A DNA stretch of 64,000 nucleotides from Methanolobus vulcani (GCF_900100715.1 NZ_FNCA01000002.1:1-64000); one strand, 5' to 3'. Positions 52,478-62,107 are shown, counted from the stretch's first letter. The notes: a model not told the origin generated them from the sequence alone. Numbers and translations are program-made.

Positions 52478-52639
52478 TGTAATCCTCCGATTTTTCTTGC
52501 TATTCAGGATGTATTATGTCTTTTATCGTTAAATACTGTTTGCATATAATATGCAAAACCCCTGGAGCCTTTAATCTCCAGTCGAAATAATTAATACCGA
52601 GTCTTTCCAACTTCCATAATGGTGGTGTAGATAGCTTCG

Positions 52640-53539
52640 ATAATTGCAGCCAGAGATCTGAAAAAGTCTTTCAAGGACTTAGTAGCCGTTGACGGGATTA
52701 GTTTTAGTATTGAAGAAGGTGAGATGTTCGGATTCCTCGGACCCAACGGAGCAGGTAAAACAACCACTATGCGAATGATACAGTGTGTATCTCCGATAAC
52801 AGGTGGAACACTTGAAGTACTGAATATGGATGTTTCCAGCCAGCAGCGTGAGATAAAATCACTCATGGGTGTTGTTCCTCAGGAAAATAATCTCGATGAG
52901 GACTTCACGGTCTATGAGAACCTGCTTGTGTATTCAAGATACTTTGATATTCCAAAAGATGAGGCAGAAAAGCGGGTTGAAGAATTGCTGGATTTTGTGC
53001 ACCTTCTGGAAAAAAAGGATGTAATGACAGAAAGCCTGTCAGGTGGAATGAAACGCAGGCTTGTACTGGCAAGAGCGCTGATAAACCGTCCAAGTGTCCT
53101 GATACTTGACGAACCGACTGTCGGACTTGATCCACAGGCAAGGCATTTGATATGGGATAAGCTCAGGAGTCTTAAAAAACAGGGAGTTACCATCGTACTC
53201 ACATCTCATTATCTTGACGAGGTCGAAAAGCTCTGTGACCGGCTTGTGGTGATGGATAATGGCAAGATACTGGTGGAAGGCAGTCCCACGGGTGTTATTG
53301 AAGAGTTCATAGGCTCAGATATCATAGAAGCCGAGAACAATCCGGAACTTCTGGAATGCCTCCGTCAGAAAGAAGCAAAATACGAGGTCATAGGTGATAT
53401 TGTCCACATTTATGCGGACAACGCCAGGGAAATTTCAGAGTATCTGGTAATGGAATGTTCTCTCTCAAAGATCAGTGCAAGGCCGGCAACACTTGAGGAT
53501 GTATTCCTCAAACTCACTGGCAGGAGTCTGAGAGAATGA
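52640..53539 (+). CDS. ABC transporter ATP-binding protein; probable ATA start
   Basis: About 299 residues. Walker A is GPNGAGKTTT, signature LSGGMKRRLVLARAL, Walker B VLILDEPTVGLD, and H-loop LTSHYLDE. The expected N-terminus IAARDLKKSFKDLVAVDGISF lies before the first ATG (52724). The frame opens after 52630, and only ATA (52631, 52640), ATT (52643) or CTG (52658) could start it. GGTGGTG lies at 52621-52627. 52640 gives the family-like MIAARDL. Energises the permease that follows. Confidence 0.88.
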   Translation: MIAARDLKKSFKDLVAVDGISFSIEEGEMFGFLGPNGAGKTTTMRMIQCVSPITGGTLEVLNMDVSSQQREIKSLMGVVPQENNLDEDFTVYENLLVYSRYFDIPKDEAEKRVEELLDFVHLLEKKDVMTESLSGGMKRRLVLARALINRPSVLILDEPTVGLDPQARHLIWDKLRSLKKQGVTIVLTSHYLDEVEKLCDRLVVMDNGKILVEGSPTGVIEEFIGSDIIEAENNPELLECLRQKEAKYEVIGDIVHIYADNAREISEYLVMECSLSKISARPATLEDVFLKLTGRSLRE

Positions 53540-54327
53540 ACCCGGTAGATTATTTCAGGATTCCCTCTGTAAGTTCAAGGTCATTTAAGGTCTGGCAGAG
53601 GAACAAAGATGTTTTCATGAAAGACATCAAACTCAACTTCCTGCCGCCTTTCCTTGAACCTATATTGTATCTTGTGGCTCTTGGTTTTGGGCTTGGGAAA
53701 TTTGTGGAGAGTATTGACGGAGTTCCTTATGCCCGGTTCATAGCCCCGGCGCTGATAGCAGTTTCAGTTATGTATGCATCATTCTTCGAGTGCAGTTACA
53801 GCTCTTATGTCAGGATGTATTACCAGAAGACATTTGATGCCATCATTGCAACTCCGCTTACGATAGAGGATGTGATTGCAGGAGAACTGTTGTGGGGAGC
53901 TACCAGAAGCGTGATCAATGCTACAGTTATGATCCCTGTGATAGCACTTTTTGGTTTGATCGACCTGAAGTACTCTCTTCTGATAATACCCTTCGCCTTT
54001 TTTGGAGGATTACTCTTTGCAGCCATAGGTATGTGTTTTACAGCCATCACTCCAAACATTATGTCTATTAACTATCCGGTGCTGTTATTCATTACACCGA
54101 TGTTCCTTTTCAGTGGAACCTTTTTCCCGCTCAGTGCACTTCCTGTTCCGATACAGTATTTTGCCACGGCATTTCTTCCGCTGACCCATATTGTGAATGT
54201 CATAAGGATTCTCTCCTATGGAATGCTAAGTTCATCTCTGATATTTGATGTTGCGTGGGTTTTGTTTGTAGGCATGGCTCTGCTGGTGCTTTCAATAAAT
54301 CTCATGAAAAGAAGATTGATAGTCTGA
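53536..54327 (+). CDS. ABC-2 type transporter permease
   Basis: 263 residues with six spans. GTFFPLSALPVPIQYFATAFLP near the end is the usual ABC-2 motif. ATGA overlap with the ATPase. Cargo cannot be told from sequence: drug, polysaccharide or lipid export are typical for this family. Confidence 0.9.
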   Translation: MNPVDYFRIPSVSSRSFKVWQRNKDVFMKDIKLNFLPPFLEPILYLVALGFGLGKFVESIDGVPYARFIAPALIAVSVMYASFFECSYSSYVRMYYQKTFDAIIATPLTIEDVIAGELLWGATRSVINATVMIPVIALFGLIDLKYSLLIIPFAFFGGLLFAAIGMCFTAITPNIMSINYPVLLFITPMFLFSGTFFPLSALPVPIQYFATAFLPLTHIVNVIRILSYGMLSSSLIFDVAWVLFVGMALLVLSINLMKRRLIV

Positions 54328-54444
54328 TTGATAACTGGAAATTTGAGAATTGATGAAAAACCTGTTATGCAACAGCATATATGATATGACGCTTCAATAT
54401 ATGTAGCGATAGTTTCATAAAATAAATCATCAATTGGTGTAGCA

Positions 54445-55359
54445 ATGAAAAAATATTTTTTTCTGACATTGATCCTGTTAAGTATCATACTTTTCGCATC
54501 AGGTTGTGTAGGTGACCTTGTGCCTGTTGGTGAAAATACTACTCAGGATATGTCTGCTTATGAGTTTGAAGTTTTTCTTAACAATAGTTATGACAATGGA
54601 ACTTTTATTCCAACTCATACTTTCTATCTTTCAAATAACGGTTCTGCAAAGGTAGTATCTATTCTTGAGAATCAATCGATCATAAAAATAATGCCACTGG
54701 AAGACCTTAGTAATCAGAATAGTGATACCGTAAGTAATGTAGTTGTACTTGGGGACATTTCCAACAATACCAATGCTACACCGGAAAACATTGAGTATTT
54801 CGCTTCCATGAGCTCACCTTCCTCTATTAATTACACAATATCAGATGATGTAATCAGAGGACAGAAATACGTATTCGTCAACTTTGAAGAACCAGTGACA
54901 GGATTTGTAGCTTATACGATGACCACTGCTCTTGGTCAGGATTTTATCTATATCACAACACCGCCATCTGTTGTCCGTTATGTTCTTCCGGCAGGTTATA
55001 CAACCGGCAATTCCCTGATTGGAAAAGTGAACCCTACGCCAAATGAGATTTATTATGACTCAGATGGAAGAGAGAATCTTGTCTGGACCAACGAAGTTAC
55101 AACAAATGGTTTCCTGAGCATGCTTGGACAGTTTTCATCGGGGAATGAAACATCTATTGAACCTATTCCAAAGCTTATAAGTGTGAAATTCTACACGAAA
55201 GATGCTCCAAGGGACCTGTCAATAGCTGGTGTTGTACTGGGATTAGTTGCTCTTTCGGTTTATTTGAGATTCAAGAATGAAAGGAAAAAACTGGAAAAAA
55301 TACGCAATGAATTTGAAAGTCAATTATATTCAAAAAAGAAAGGCAATGGCAAGAATTGA
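54445..55359 (+). CDS. DUF5803-like lipoprotein
   Basis: 304 residues: lipobox FASGC (about 17-21), an extracellular beta-rich domain (about 30-250), one span (about 257-273, IAGVVLGLVALSVYL) and a cytosolic basic tail (NERKKLEKIRNEFES). The double anchoring and order fit DUF5803, which is known from haloarchaea and methanogens without function. ATG 54445 follows GGTG. Confidence 0.75.
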   Translation: MKKYFFLTLILLSIILFASGCVGDLVPVGENTTQDMSAYEFEVFLNNSYDNGTFIPTHTFYLSNNGSAKVVSILENQSIIKIMPLEDLSNQNSDTVSNVVVLGDISNNTNATPENIEYFASMSSPSSINYTISDDVIRGQKYVFVNFEEPVTGFVAYTMTTALGQDFIYITTPPSVVRYVLPAGYTTGNSLIGKVNPTPNEIYYDSDGRENLVWTNEVTTNGFLSMLGQFSSGNETSIEPIPKLISVKFYTKDAPRDLSIAGVVLGLVALSVYLRFKNERKKLEKIRNEFESQLYSKKKGNGKN

Positions 55360-55405
55360 GGATACATGAATTGTAATCTTCAATTCAGCTTATTTTCAAC
55401 AATAG

Positions 55406-56155
55406 TTATTTTTCAGGATATTCAAAAACCATCCCATCATATCCGAGTGGATATTCCTTGATGGCTTCTTCATGTGGGGCAAAAAAATGGCTCAGGTGAG
55501 TGAATATTACTTTCTTTGCTTTGATCTCGTTTGCAAGGTCCAGAGCTTCTTCTGTATTCATGTGCTTTTTGACCTCGACCGTGGGAGGCACAATGGCATC
55601 TGCAATAAGAAGATCTGGTTCCATAATAAGATCGATACTCTTTTGCGGAATCTCTCTCTGGGTGTCGCCTGTAATGACAACTTTCGTGTCGCCTTCCCGG
55701 ATCATCACTCCAATGGATTTCTTCACGGGAGGATGTATTACCTCAAAAAGTGTGAATTCAAGTCCGATGAGATTGAAAGGTTCGTACATTTCCCTCTCAT
55801 GCTTTTTAGGATGAAGGAATTGAAGATAACCTAAAATGTATTCCAGTGTTTCAGAAAGTCCATAGACATCAACATTGTACTGTACTCTGTGAAACTCGGC
55901 AAAACCTGCAAAATGGTCATAGTGGCCGTGTGTCCATATAACTCCGTTTATGTGTCTTGTTCCTGCTTTGAGTAACTGGTACCTGAGGTCTGGTCCACTG
56001 TCGATAAGGACAGTTCCCTCAGAAGATTCCACAAGGACTGCAAATCTGGTTCTCTGGCTTTTAGTACCTTTCAACGCATCCTGACATGTGGGACAATTAC
56101 AACCTATAACAGGGGTTCCGGTAGCGTCACCGGTTCCCAGAAGTGTGATCTTCAT
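55406..56155 (-). CDS. PhnP-like metallo-beta-lactamase-fold hydrolase
   Basis: 249 residues. HGHYDHFAG (HxHxDH) is the core metal site. The N-terminal GCNCPTC stretch (about 18-24) is the extra zinc site of PhnP-like phosphodiesterases. Asp in ITGDTQ and His in FTHLSHF complete the fold. Probably acts on cyclic phosphodiesters; physiological substrate unknown. 9 bases after the AAA ATPase, same strand. Confidence 0.9.
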   Translation of the reverse strand: MKITLLGTGDATGTPVIGCNCPTCQDALKGTKSQRTRFAVLVESSEGTVLIDSGPDLRYQLLKAGTRHINGVIWTHGHYDHFAGFAEFHRVQYNVDVYGLSETLEYILGYLQFLHPKKHEREMYEPFNLIGLEFTLFEVIHPPVKKSIGVMIREGDTKVVITGDTQREIPQKSIDLIMEPDLLIADAIVPPTVEVKKHMNTEEALDLANEIKAKKVIFTHLSHFFAPHEEAIKEYPLGYDGMVFEYPEK

Positions 56156-56164
56156 GAATTGTCC

Positions 56165-57436
56165 TTATTCTTCGTATTCGTTTGTCTTGATGACAGCTCT
56201 CTCATCAAATGCTGCCACTGCGTTGAGCATATCCTTTTGTGTGAGTTCCATTCTTTCCGTAACAAGCGCGCTGAGCACGCCTTCGCGGATAACCATTCTC
56301 AGGTCGGAACCGCTGTATCCGTGTGTGAGTGCTGCAATCTCGGCGGTATCAAAGTCACCTTTTATTTCCTTTGTGACAATGTCAAGGATCTTCTTGCGCA
56401 TATCAACATCAGGTAGCGGGAACTTCATAATTTCATCGAAACGTCTCCATGCTGCAGAGTCAAGCATCTTCGGGTGATTTGTTGCTGCAAGGAGAAGTAC
56501 TCCGTCAGTTGTAAGACTAATGTTGTCGATTGCTTTGAGAAGTGTGTTAACAGCTCTTTTAAGTGCTGCATGTTCATCGGAAGAACGTGTCTTTGCAACG
56601 AAATCGAATTCATCAATAAAAAGGATGCATGGACTTAGTTTCTTTGCCAGGTTGAATACCCTGTCTATGTTCTTTGCGGTTTCTCCGAGGTACTGATCGG
56701 TTATCATAGAAAGTCTTACCTCAACAAAAGGAATAGCAAGGTGTTCAGACATTGCCTTGGCAAGTGATGTCTTTCCGGTTCCTGGTGGACCAACCATGAG
56801 GATTTTACCAACATCATAAAGTCCGATATGTTTCAGGTAATCACGATACTGGATGGCCTTAACGATCTTTTTAGTTTCCTCTTCCTGCTCATGTGTCAGG
56901 ACGAAATCCTTCATTGTCTGACGGATATCTTCAGGTGCACTGATCTGCGCCAGTTTGAGCATGTCAGAGCCGCCTTCTTCTTTCTCAATGTCAGCTATAA
57001 GGGATTCGATCCATTCCCTGTCAACTTCCTTTGGTCTGACCTTTGATTTTGCGCTCTTGTAATCTGCACCTTCAGTCTGCCTTTTCTCAAAATAGAATGC
57101 AAGTACAGGGTTCTGTGATATCCTGTCCCTTTGCTCATCTTTTTTCTGGAACCACTCAGCACCGATCTCAAGTGCAGTAATTTTTGCGGAGAATTCCTTG
57201 TCATCGATGTTGATGAAAGGAAGTGATTTTAATTTATTGTCAATACTCTCTTCTCCAAAGATCTTTTCTATATCTTTGACTGTGACCCTGATGGGCTTTG
57301 GAACGGTTTTATGATCCCTGCTCCAGTAATATTTGCGTGTCTCCTTTGGTAGATCACTGGCATCCATCTCTGGATATTTGCTGTAAATTTGCGCTGTAAG
57401 GAGCAGTTCCACAATATCAAGGGTTGTATCGGACAT
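56165..57436 (-). CDS. AAA-family ATPase (FtsH/Rpt-like)
   Basis: 423 residues from ATG 57436 (CAGGT just before; longer in-frame start unlikely). Walker A is GPPGTGKTSLAKA, Walker B CILFIDEFDF, and arginine fingers follow in SAAWRRFDEI. The N-terminal 180 residues are not a known protease-partner coiled coil. A substrate remodeller is likely; not PAN itself. Related orphan AAA proteins occur across Methanosarcinales. Confidence 0.85.
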   Translation of the reverse strand: MSDTTLDIVELLLTAQIYSKYPEMDASDLPKETRKYYWSRDHKTVPKPIRVTVKDIEKIFGEESIDNKLKSLPFINIDDKEFSAKITALEIGAEWFQKKDEQRDRISQNPVLAFYFEKRQTEGADYKSAKSKVRPKEVDREWIESLIADIEKEEGGSDMLKLAQISAPEDIRQTMKDFVLTHEQEEETKKIVKAIQYRDYLKHIGLYDVGKILMVGPPGTGKTSLAKAMSEHLAIPFVEVRLSMITDQYLGETAKNIDRVFNLAKKLSPCILFIDEFDFVAKTRSSDEHAALKRAVNTLLKAIDNISLTTDGVLLLAATNHPKMLDSAAWRRFDEIMKFPLPDVDMRKKILDIVTKEIKGDFDTAEIAALTHGYSGSDLRMVIREGVLSALVTERMELTQKDMLNAVAAFDERAVIKTNEYEE

Positions 57437-57615
57437 AATAATACCTGATGAAGTCATTTTTAAAGGAAATTTCAGTATTTTGTAATCGTTCAGACATTCT
57501 ATATTATACATCTTTTTAGATATATTTTTTGTATAGTCTCCCGGAATATATTTGAATAAAATATAATCATGGTCATCCTTGCTTTTTGCAGCGGGTCACG
57601 CTTGAATTTAAAAAA

Positions 57616-58125
57616 TCATCCTACAATTCTGATGACATCCTTTGATGGTGAGTAAAGCTCTCCTGCCATCAACAATTTTTTGATAATATCATCGAACTGC
57701 TCCCCTCCAACATCCATTTTCAGAGCTTTATCTTTCAGGTCTTTAAGATTCATCTGGCCATTGTTTTCAATGAGTATGCCGATAATCAGTTCATCTGCCT
57801 TCTTCTTTTTCTGTGGTTTTCTGTTATCTATCAGACAGGCAGCTTTCTCATCAATTTCATTTCCGAATGTCTGGTGTTTGTGAGAATATTCTTCTGCGAA
57901 TACATCCAGTGATCTTCCTTTAGATCCTGTTCCTGAGAGCTGTGCCTGTATCTGTGTTCTGACTGAGATAGTCTCGTCAAGATCATCTGATGAAAAAAAG
58001 ACACGTAGCTTTCTGGTGTTCAGGTTAGCATTGCATCTCTGGCAGCGTGTGGTCTTGCTGCTTCCAATTTCAATGATCTGTGCATGCTCCCTGCATTTGG
58101 TACAGATGATTACTCCGTAGGTCAT
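57616..58125 (-). CDS. zinc-ribbon plus winged-helix protein (DUF5817-like)
   Basis: 169 residues from ATG 58125. An N-terminal zinc ribbon CTKCREH...CQRC (about 8-30) and a C-terminal winged helix (about 105-169, ADELIIGILIENNGQM) flank a charged linker. It resembles haloarchaeal DUF5817 proteins; probably DNA-binding. Divergent from rimI, with 61 bases between the starts. Confidence 0.7.
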   Translation of the reverse strand: MTYGVIICTKCREHAQIIEIGSSKTTRCQRCNANLNTRKLRVFFSSDDLDETISVRTQIQAQLSGTGSKGRSLDVFAEEYSHKHQTFGNEIDEKAACLIDNRKPQKKKKADELIIGILIENNGQMNLKDLKDKALKMDVGGEQFDDIIKKLLMAGELYSPSKDVIRIVG

Positions 58126-58186
58126 CGGCAACTTTTTAGTATGTATTCTATAAATAATAGTGCTCATAGAAAGTGAAGCATAATCC

Positions 58187-58642
58187 GTGCGTTCAGGTGT
58201 GCATAAAGTGAAAGATGTTGTCATTAGAAGGGCAGAGATATCGGATATACCAGCTATTGTAGAGATTGAGGAATGTTCTTTTAAGGTTCCCTGGCCTGAT
58301 TTTCTTTTCAAGGCCAATCTTAGCAATCCCGGGTTTCTTGTCTATGAGAACGGCAGCATACTAGGTTATGCAATAATCGGAACCTCAGAGGACAGAACCA
58401 GGTCGCATTTGCAGAGTATTGCTGTCCATAAGGATTGCCGCCGGCAGGGAGTTGCTACAAAGTTGCTTAATTGGTGTATTGACCTTGCAAAGCTCTATGG
58501 CTTTGACAGAATGACGCTTGAGGTCAGAGAAAAAAATGTTGATGCACAGTTATTTTACTCTGAGAATGGTTTTAAGGTAGAGGGCAGGATAGACGGCTAC
58601 TATGTCGATGATAATGCCATTTTGATGGGCAGGGATATTTGA
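58187..58642 (+). CDS. rimI: ribosomal-protein / protein N-terminal acetyltransferase
   Basis: 151 residues, GNAT fold. The acetyl-CoA loop is CRRQGVATKLLNW (about 84-96), and YSENGFKVEGRIDGYY near the end is typical of RimI/Ard1. Archaeal members acetylate many N-termini after methionine removal. The start may lie a few codons later than 58187 (GTG). Confidence 0.88.
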   Translation: MRSGVHKVKDVVIRRAEISDIPAIVEIEECSFKVPWPDFLFKANLSNPGFLVYENGSILGYAIIGTSEDRTRSHLQSIAVHKDCRRQGVATKLLNWCIDLAKLYGFDRMTLEVREKNVDAQLFYSENGFKVEGRIDGYYVDDNAILMGRDI

Positions 58643-58672
58643 TATGATTTGTTTTTTCTTTAGTTTTTTGAT

Positions 58673-59332
58673 CTATTTTCCAAAACGCCTTTGACGCTTC
58701 TGGAAATCTCTGATTATTCTGATGATGTCGAGTTTTCTGATACTGCGCCAGTCCACATCGGTAAAATAATATTCTGAATAAATGGACTGCCAGATAAGAA
58801 AATCAGAGAGGTGTTTTCCACCTGAACGGATAAAAAGGTCAGGTTCATGTTTGACTGTAAGACGGGATTCGATATCTTTTTCACTGATCTCGGATGGTTT
58901 TATTTTCCCTTCTTTTACTTTTTGAAGTATGTCCTTTACAGCTTTTGTGACTTCTTTTCTTCCACCGAATCCAATTGAGATGTAGATCTGAAAATCCTTT
59001 CCGTTTCTTTCGGAAAGAAGCTCTCCGTTCTCTCCGAATATCTGGTATCCGATGTTCCCTGATGTTTTTGTAAGATAGTCAGTGAGCTTTGTTGTAAGTT
59101 TCTCTATCATCTGGGACTTGAGTGTTTCCTCTGTGTCAAGAACCTCAATGTAGATACTTGTCATTTTGATGCCTGTCTGTTTGCACCATGTGACGTAATC
59201 TTTGAGTTTTCTGAAACCATCTGCGTAGAGCAGATCAGTCTCGGAGATTACCAGGGAAACGTGTTCTGGTATGGGATACTTACTGATCTGTTGCATCAGA
59301 TGCTTTTCATAAAGAGATGTTACAAAGCTCAT
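58673..59332 (-). CDS. degenerate cis-prenyltransferase (NgBR-like subunit candidate)
   Basis: 219 residues. The C-terminal half keeps RSGGKHLSDFLIWQSIYSEYYF, the isopentenyl-PP/Mg part of UppS enzymes. The N-terminal catalytic motif HVxxIMDGNRRWA is replaced by HVSLVISETDLLYADGF, losing the catalytic Asp-Gly-Asn-Arg set. Methanosarcina has been reported to make glycosyl-carrier lipid with a two-subunit enzyme, one of them degenerate; this protein fits the accessory role. The active subunit is not in the window. Confidence 0.75.
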   Translation of the reverse strand: MSFVTSLYEKHLMQQISKYPIPEHVSLVISETDLLYADGFRKLKDYVTWCKQTGIKMTSIYIEVLDTEETLKSQMIEKLTTKLTDYLTKTSGNIGYQIFGENGELLSERNGKDFQIYISIGFGGRKEVTKAVKDILQKVKEGKIKPSEISEKDIESRLTVKHEPDLFIRSGGKHLSDFLIWQSIYSEYYFTDVDWRSIRKLDIIRIIRDFQKRQRRFGK

Positions 59333-59389
59333 TGTGGGTCAGAACGCTTGTATAGTTCTTTATATTATTTTTAATATTGCTTAAAAATC

Positions 59390-60574
59390 TTATTTTGCAG
59401 TTGAGACTATCTTGACGACATCACCATCGTTGAGTTCATGCTTCTCACCAAGACGCATCTTTGTTTTTGCATCCACTGCATAGAGGAACCTGTCTCCGAT
59501 ATCAGAGTGTACCTTGTATGCAAGGTCATGAGCATTTGACCCTTTTTTCATGAGAAATGCATCAGGAAGCATGCGTCCGTTCTTATCGGTCCATTTTCCT
59601 TCATCCTCCACAGGATAGACAATTATAAGGTCAAGAAGGTCGAATACGGCGCTGTTGATGCACTTCTGTACGCCTGTGCCTTCGGTTTTTTGTATGAGCA
59701 TGCGCACGTTCTCAAGTCCCTTTTTCTGTGCGGGGCTTAACTCTTCTGAGAGGATGGTAAAGTCTTTGTCCCCTGGCTCGTATTTGATGGCCTGTCCTTT
59801 GGATGCGGAACGCAGTGCCAGTTCAGCGGCTGCGCTTGTAGGAACGACTATTTGCTCAAGCGTCTGGAGATTTGTGATGTTCTGCGGTGGTGCTACGTCC
59901 ATTTTGTTTGCAGCGATTATCATTGGTTTACTAAGGGCACGAATTACGTCGCAGAAATGAATTATGTCTTCTTCGGTCCATTTTGTGAGGTGGTTCCTGT
60001 CAAGTTTGCATTCGTTTAGTGCTTCACTGATGTGCTGCTCGTTAACTCCTGCTCCCATGAGCTGGTCTGCGAGTATGTGCTCGATATTAAGTCCTTCTGC
60101 CTGGATCTTGCGTGAGAGTTTGGTCCAGTTTCTCATGATGATGCTGTGGATCCACATTGTGAGTTCGCGGTTGAGAAAATCGATGTCTCCAAGCGGGTCA
60201 TGGTCTCCGATGTCCACGGGATTGCCTTCGATGTCGGTTGCACCTGAAGCGTCTATCACGTGAATGATGGCCTGTGCCTGACGCAGGTCGTCGAGGAAGT
60301 TGTTACCAAGTCCACGTCCCTGATGTGCGTCAGGAACCAGTCCGGCAACGTCTATGAGTTCGATCGGAACATAACGTATGCCATCGGCACAGTTGCCACA
60401 GCGTTTGTCACGGCTTACACACGGACATTCTGCTTTTACGTAGGTGACTCCTTTGTTAGCATGGATGGTTGTGAATGGATAATTTGCAATTTCAACGTCT
60501 GCAAGTGTTGCAGCCTTGAAGAATGTGGATTTGCCTGCATTTGGCTTTCCTGCAAGTCCTATTGTCATCGACAT
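59390..60574 (-). CDS. Obg/YchF-type GTPase with TGS domain
   Basis: 394 residues. G1 is GKPNAGKST (about 8-16), G3 DVAGL, G4 NKMD, and a C-terminal TGS domain (MRLGEKHELNDGDVVKIV). A cysteine patch CPCVSRDKRCGNC (about 51-63), typical of the archaeal branch, could bind zinc. Translation or stress-linked NTPase. Confidence 0.92.
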   Translation of the reverse strand: MSMTIGLAGKPNAGKSTFFKAATLADVEIANYPFTTIHANKGVTYVKAECPCVSRDKRCGNCADGIRYVPIELIDVAGLVPDAHQGRGLGNNFLDDLRQAQAIIHVIDASGATDIEGNPVDIGDHDPLGDIDFLNRELTMWIHSIIMRNWTKLSRKIQAEGLNIEHILADQLMGAGVNEQHISEALNECKLDRNHLTKWTEEDIIHFCDVIRALSKPMIIAANKMDVAPPQNITNLQTLEQIVVPTSAAAELALRSASKGQAIKYEPGDKDFTILSEELSPAQKKGLENVRMLIQKTEGTGVQKCINSAVFDLLDLIIVYPVEDEGKWTDKNGRMLPDAFLMKKGSNAHDLAYKVHSDIGDRFLYAVDAKTKMRLGEKHELNDGDVVKIVSTAK

Positions 60575-60702
60575 GCTTAGTAATCATTCTTGCAGCATTT
60601 AACTCTTATTGATTGCACACGTACATTTTTAAGGAGACACGCCAATCCTATTATCAACAATCTTTATATCCCAGAAAGACATTAGTGCATGAACCCCCCA
60701 AT

Positions 60703-60774
60703 GTCCCGGTAGGGTAGTGGATATCCTTGAGGCCTGCGGAGCCTTAGACTCGAGTTCGATCCTCGATCGGGACG
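60703..60774 (+). tRNA. tRNA-Arg (GCG)
   Basis: The acceptor GTCCCGG pairs with TCGGGAC; discriminator G60774. Anticodon stem GAGGC/GCCTT with loop CTGCGGA (GCG). T-arm TCGAG-TTCGATC-CTCGA. A TATA-like box CTTTATATC lies about 40 bases upstream and a T run follows at once. No CCA encoded. Confidence 0.92.
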
Positions 60775-61009
60775 CTTTTTTCTTATTGTTTTGTGAAGGT
60801 TGAGTTTTAACTTGGTTTTGAATTGGATGACGTACATTTTTTAGTAATTATTTTTCTTCTCCGAGTATGCACTTGCTGTGCAGGTTGCTATTATGTTGAG
60901 AAGAAATACTCAGATGTTGCTATAGTTTTGATGGAACTTCGTGGGAATGATTTAGAAGTTTAAAGGTGAGTGATGAAATAAATAAAAAGGAATAATAGTT
61001 GAGGTTATC

Positions 61010-62107
61010 TCATATATCTTCATCTTCTTTATATTCCGAATCTGCTTCCATTTCAGCGCGTCTTTCAGCTTCCGCCTCAGCCATTACTTCCCAGTATTCT
61101 GGATCTGCTTCCATTTCAGCACGTCTTTCAGCTTCTGCCTCAGCCATTGCTTCCCAATATTCCGCTTCTGCTTCAGCCGCCTCAGCCATTACTTCCCAGT
61201 ATTCTGGATCTGCTTCCATTTCAGCACGTCTTTCATCAAGTAAAATATCGTGCTGGACATTTTTGATTTCTTGAATCGACTTCTCATTAATGTCCATATG
61301 CAGATATTTATTGACATTTTTCATAAACATGTCACTGGTATACATATAGAAACTGATATTTGCTTTCACCTGTATTTCTTTTATTAGGGAAGGGTGCGGA
61401 CTTATTTTCCCTCCATTTTTTCGTTTTAACCACCAATCATTTTTAGAGTCATCTGTTATGAAAATAATAGGTTTCTGTTTTAATTTTGCATGCTTCATTA
61501 TTTGATGCCATAGGACAAGATCACCATACTTTTGGTTACCTGGTTTATTTTTGTCTTCAAAACCTGGTGGAATTTCGTTTGCGAATCTTTGTTTTCCTTC
61601 ATTATAGATTTTATTTAAATCTTCTTTGGAACATTCCTCCCCCACCCTGCCATCAAATATCCTTGTGATAGTGTCTCTATAGTCATCTTTTGAAATTGAA
61701 TTAGGATAATCAGTTCTAAGAGCTTCCAATTCACTTTTGAGTTTTGCATAAAATTGTTCTATCTTTAAAATAAGAGCTTCAGAATCTATAAATGGATGTC
61801 TGGGATTCTCTTTCAAGAACTTAATAATTGCTTTGTTCTCTAATTTTTTAATAACTTCGTTGTAGACATTCTCAGCATTTTCAATTGCATTATGTCGGTT
61901 TTTTTGATACTCTAAAGCAGCTTGATGTGGTATCCATATACGATTTTGTATTTCCTCTAATATGTCGAATAGTTTTCTCGAGGTTTCAGATGAATAACGA
62001 TAAAAGTTCAGTAACACATTAGCATCAAAAACAAATTCACAGTTATTCCATAGATTATCAAACTCGTCATCAGTGGGTCTATAATATTCATTAAAAGTTG
62101 ATTTCAT
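61010..62107 (-). CDS. PIN-like nuclease with a C-terminal 21-residue repeat
   Basis: 365 residues. A PIN-like domain with acidic residues in FVFDANVLL (Asp28), a central Glu/Asp set and IIFITDDSKNDW (about 215-226) resembles PIN_8/DUF4935. The last 75 residues are an acidic helical repeat, unit ERRAEMEADPEYWEVMAEAE, present about three and a half times. RNA or DNA cleavage is expected; the repeat may mediate oligomers. AT-rich, accessory context. Confidence 0.82.
   Translation of the reverse strand: MKSTFNEYYRPTDDEFDNLWNNCEFVFDANVLLNFYRYSSETSRKLFDILEEIQNRIWIPHQAALEYQKNRHNAIENAENVYNEVIKKLENKAIIKFLKENPRHPFIDSEALILKIEQFYAKLKSELEALRTDYPNSISKDDYRDTITRIFDGRVGEECSKEDLNKIYNEGKQRFANEIPPGFEDKNKPGNQKYGDLVLWHQIMKHAKLKQKPIIFITDDSKNDWWLKRKNGGKISPHPSLIKEIQVKANISFYMYTSDMFMKNVNKYLHMDINEKSIQEIKNVQHDILLDERRAEMEADPEYWEVMAEAAEAEAEYWEAMAEAEAERRAEMEADPEYWEVMAEAEAERRAEMEADSEYKEDEDI
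61041..61240. repeat. 63-bp in-frame tandem repeat
   Basis: Units 61041-61103, 61104-61166, a shortened unit 61167-61208 (21 bp missing) and a partial unit from 61209. All are multiples of three, so copy number can change without frameshift. Confidence 0.85.

Noticed and set aside
61041-61240. tandem repeats as a CRISPR array
   Set aside because: Units are contiguous 63-bp coding repeats in frame, without spacers.
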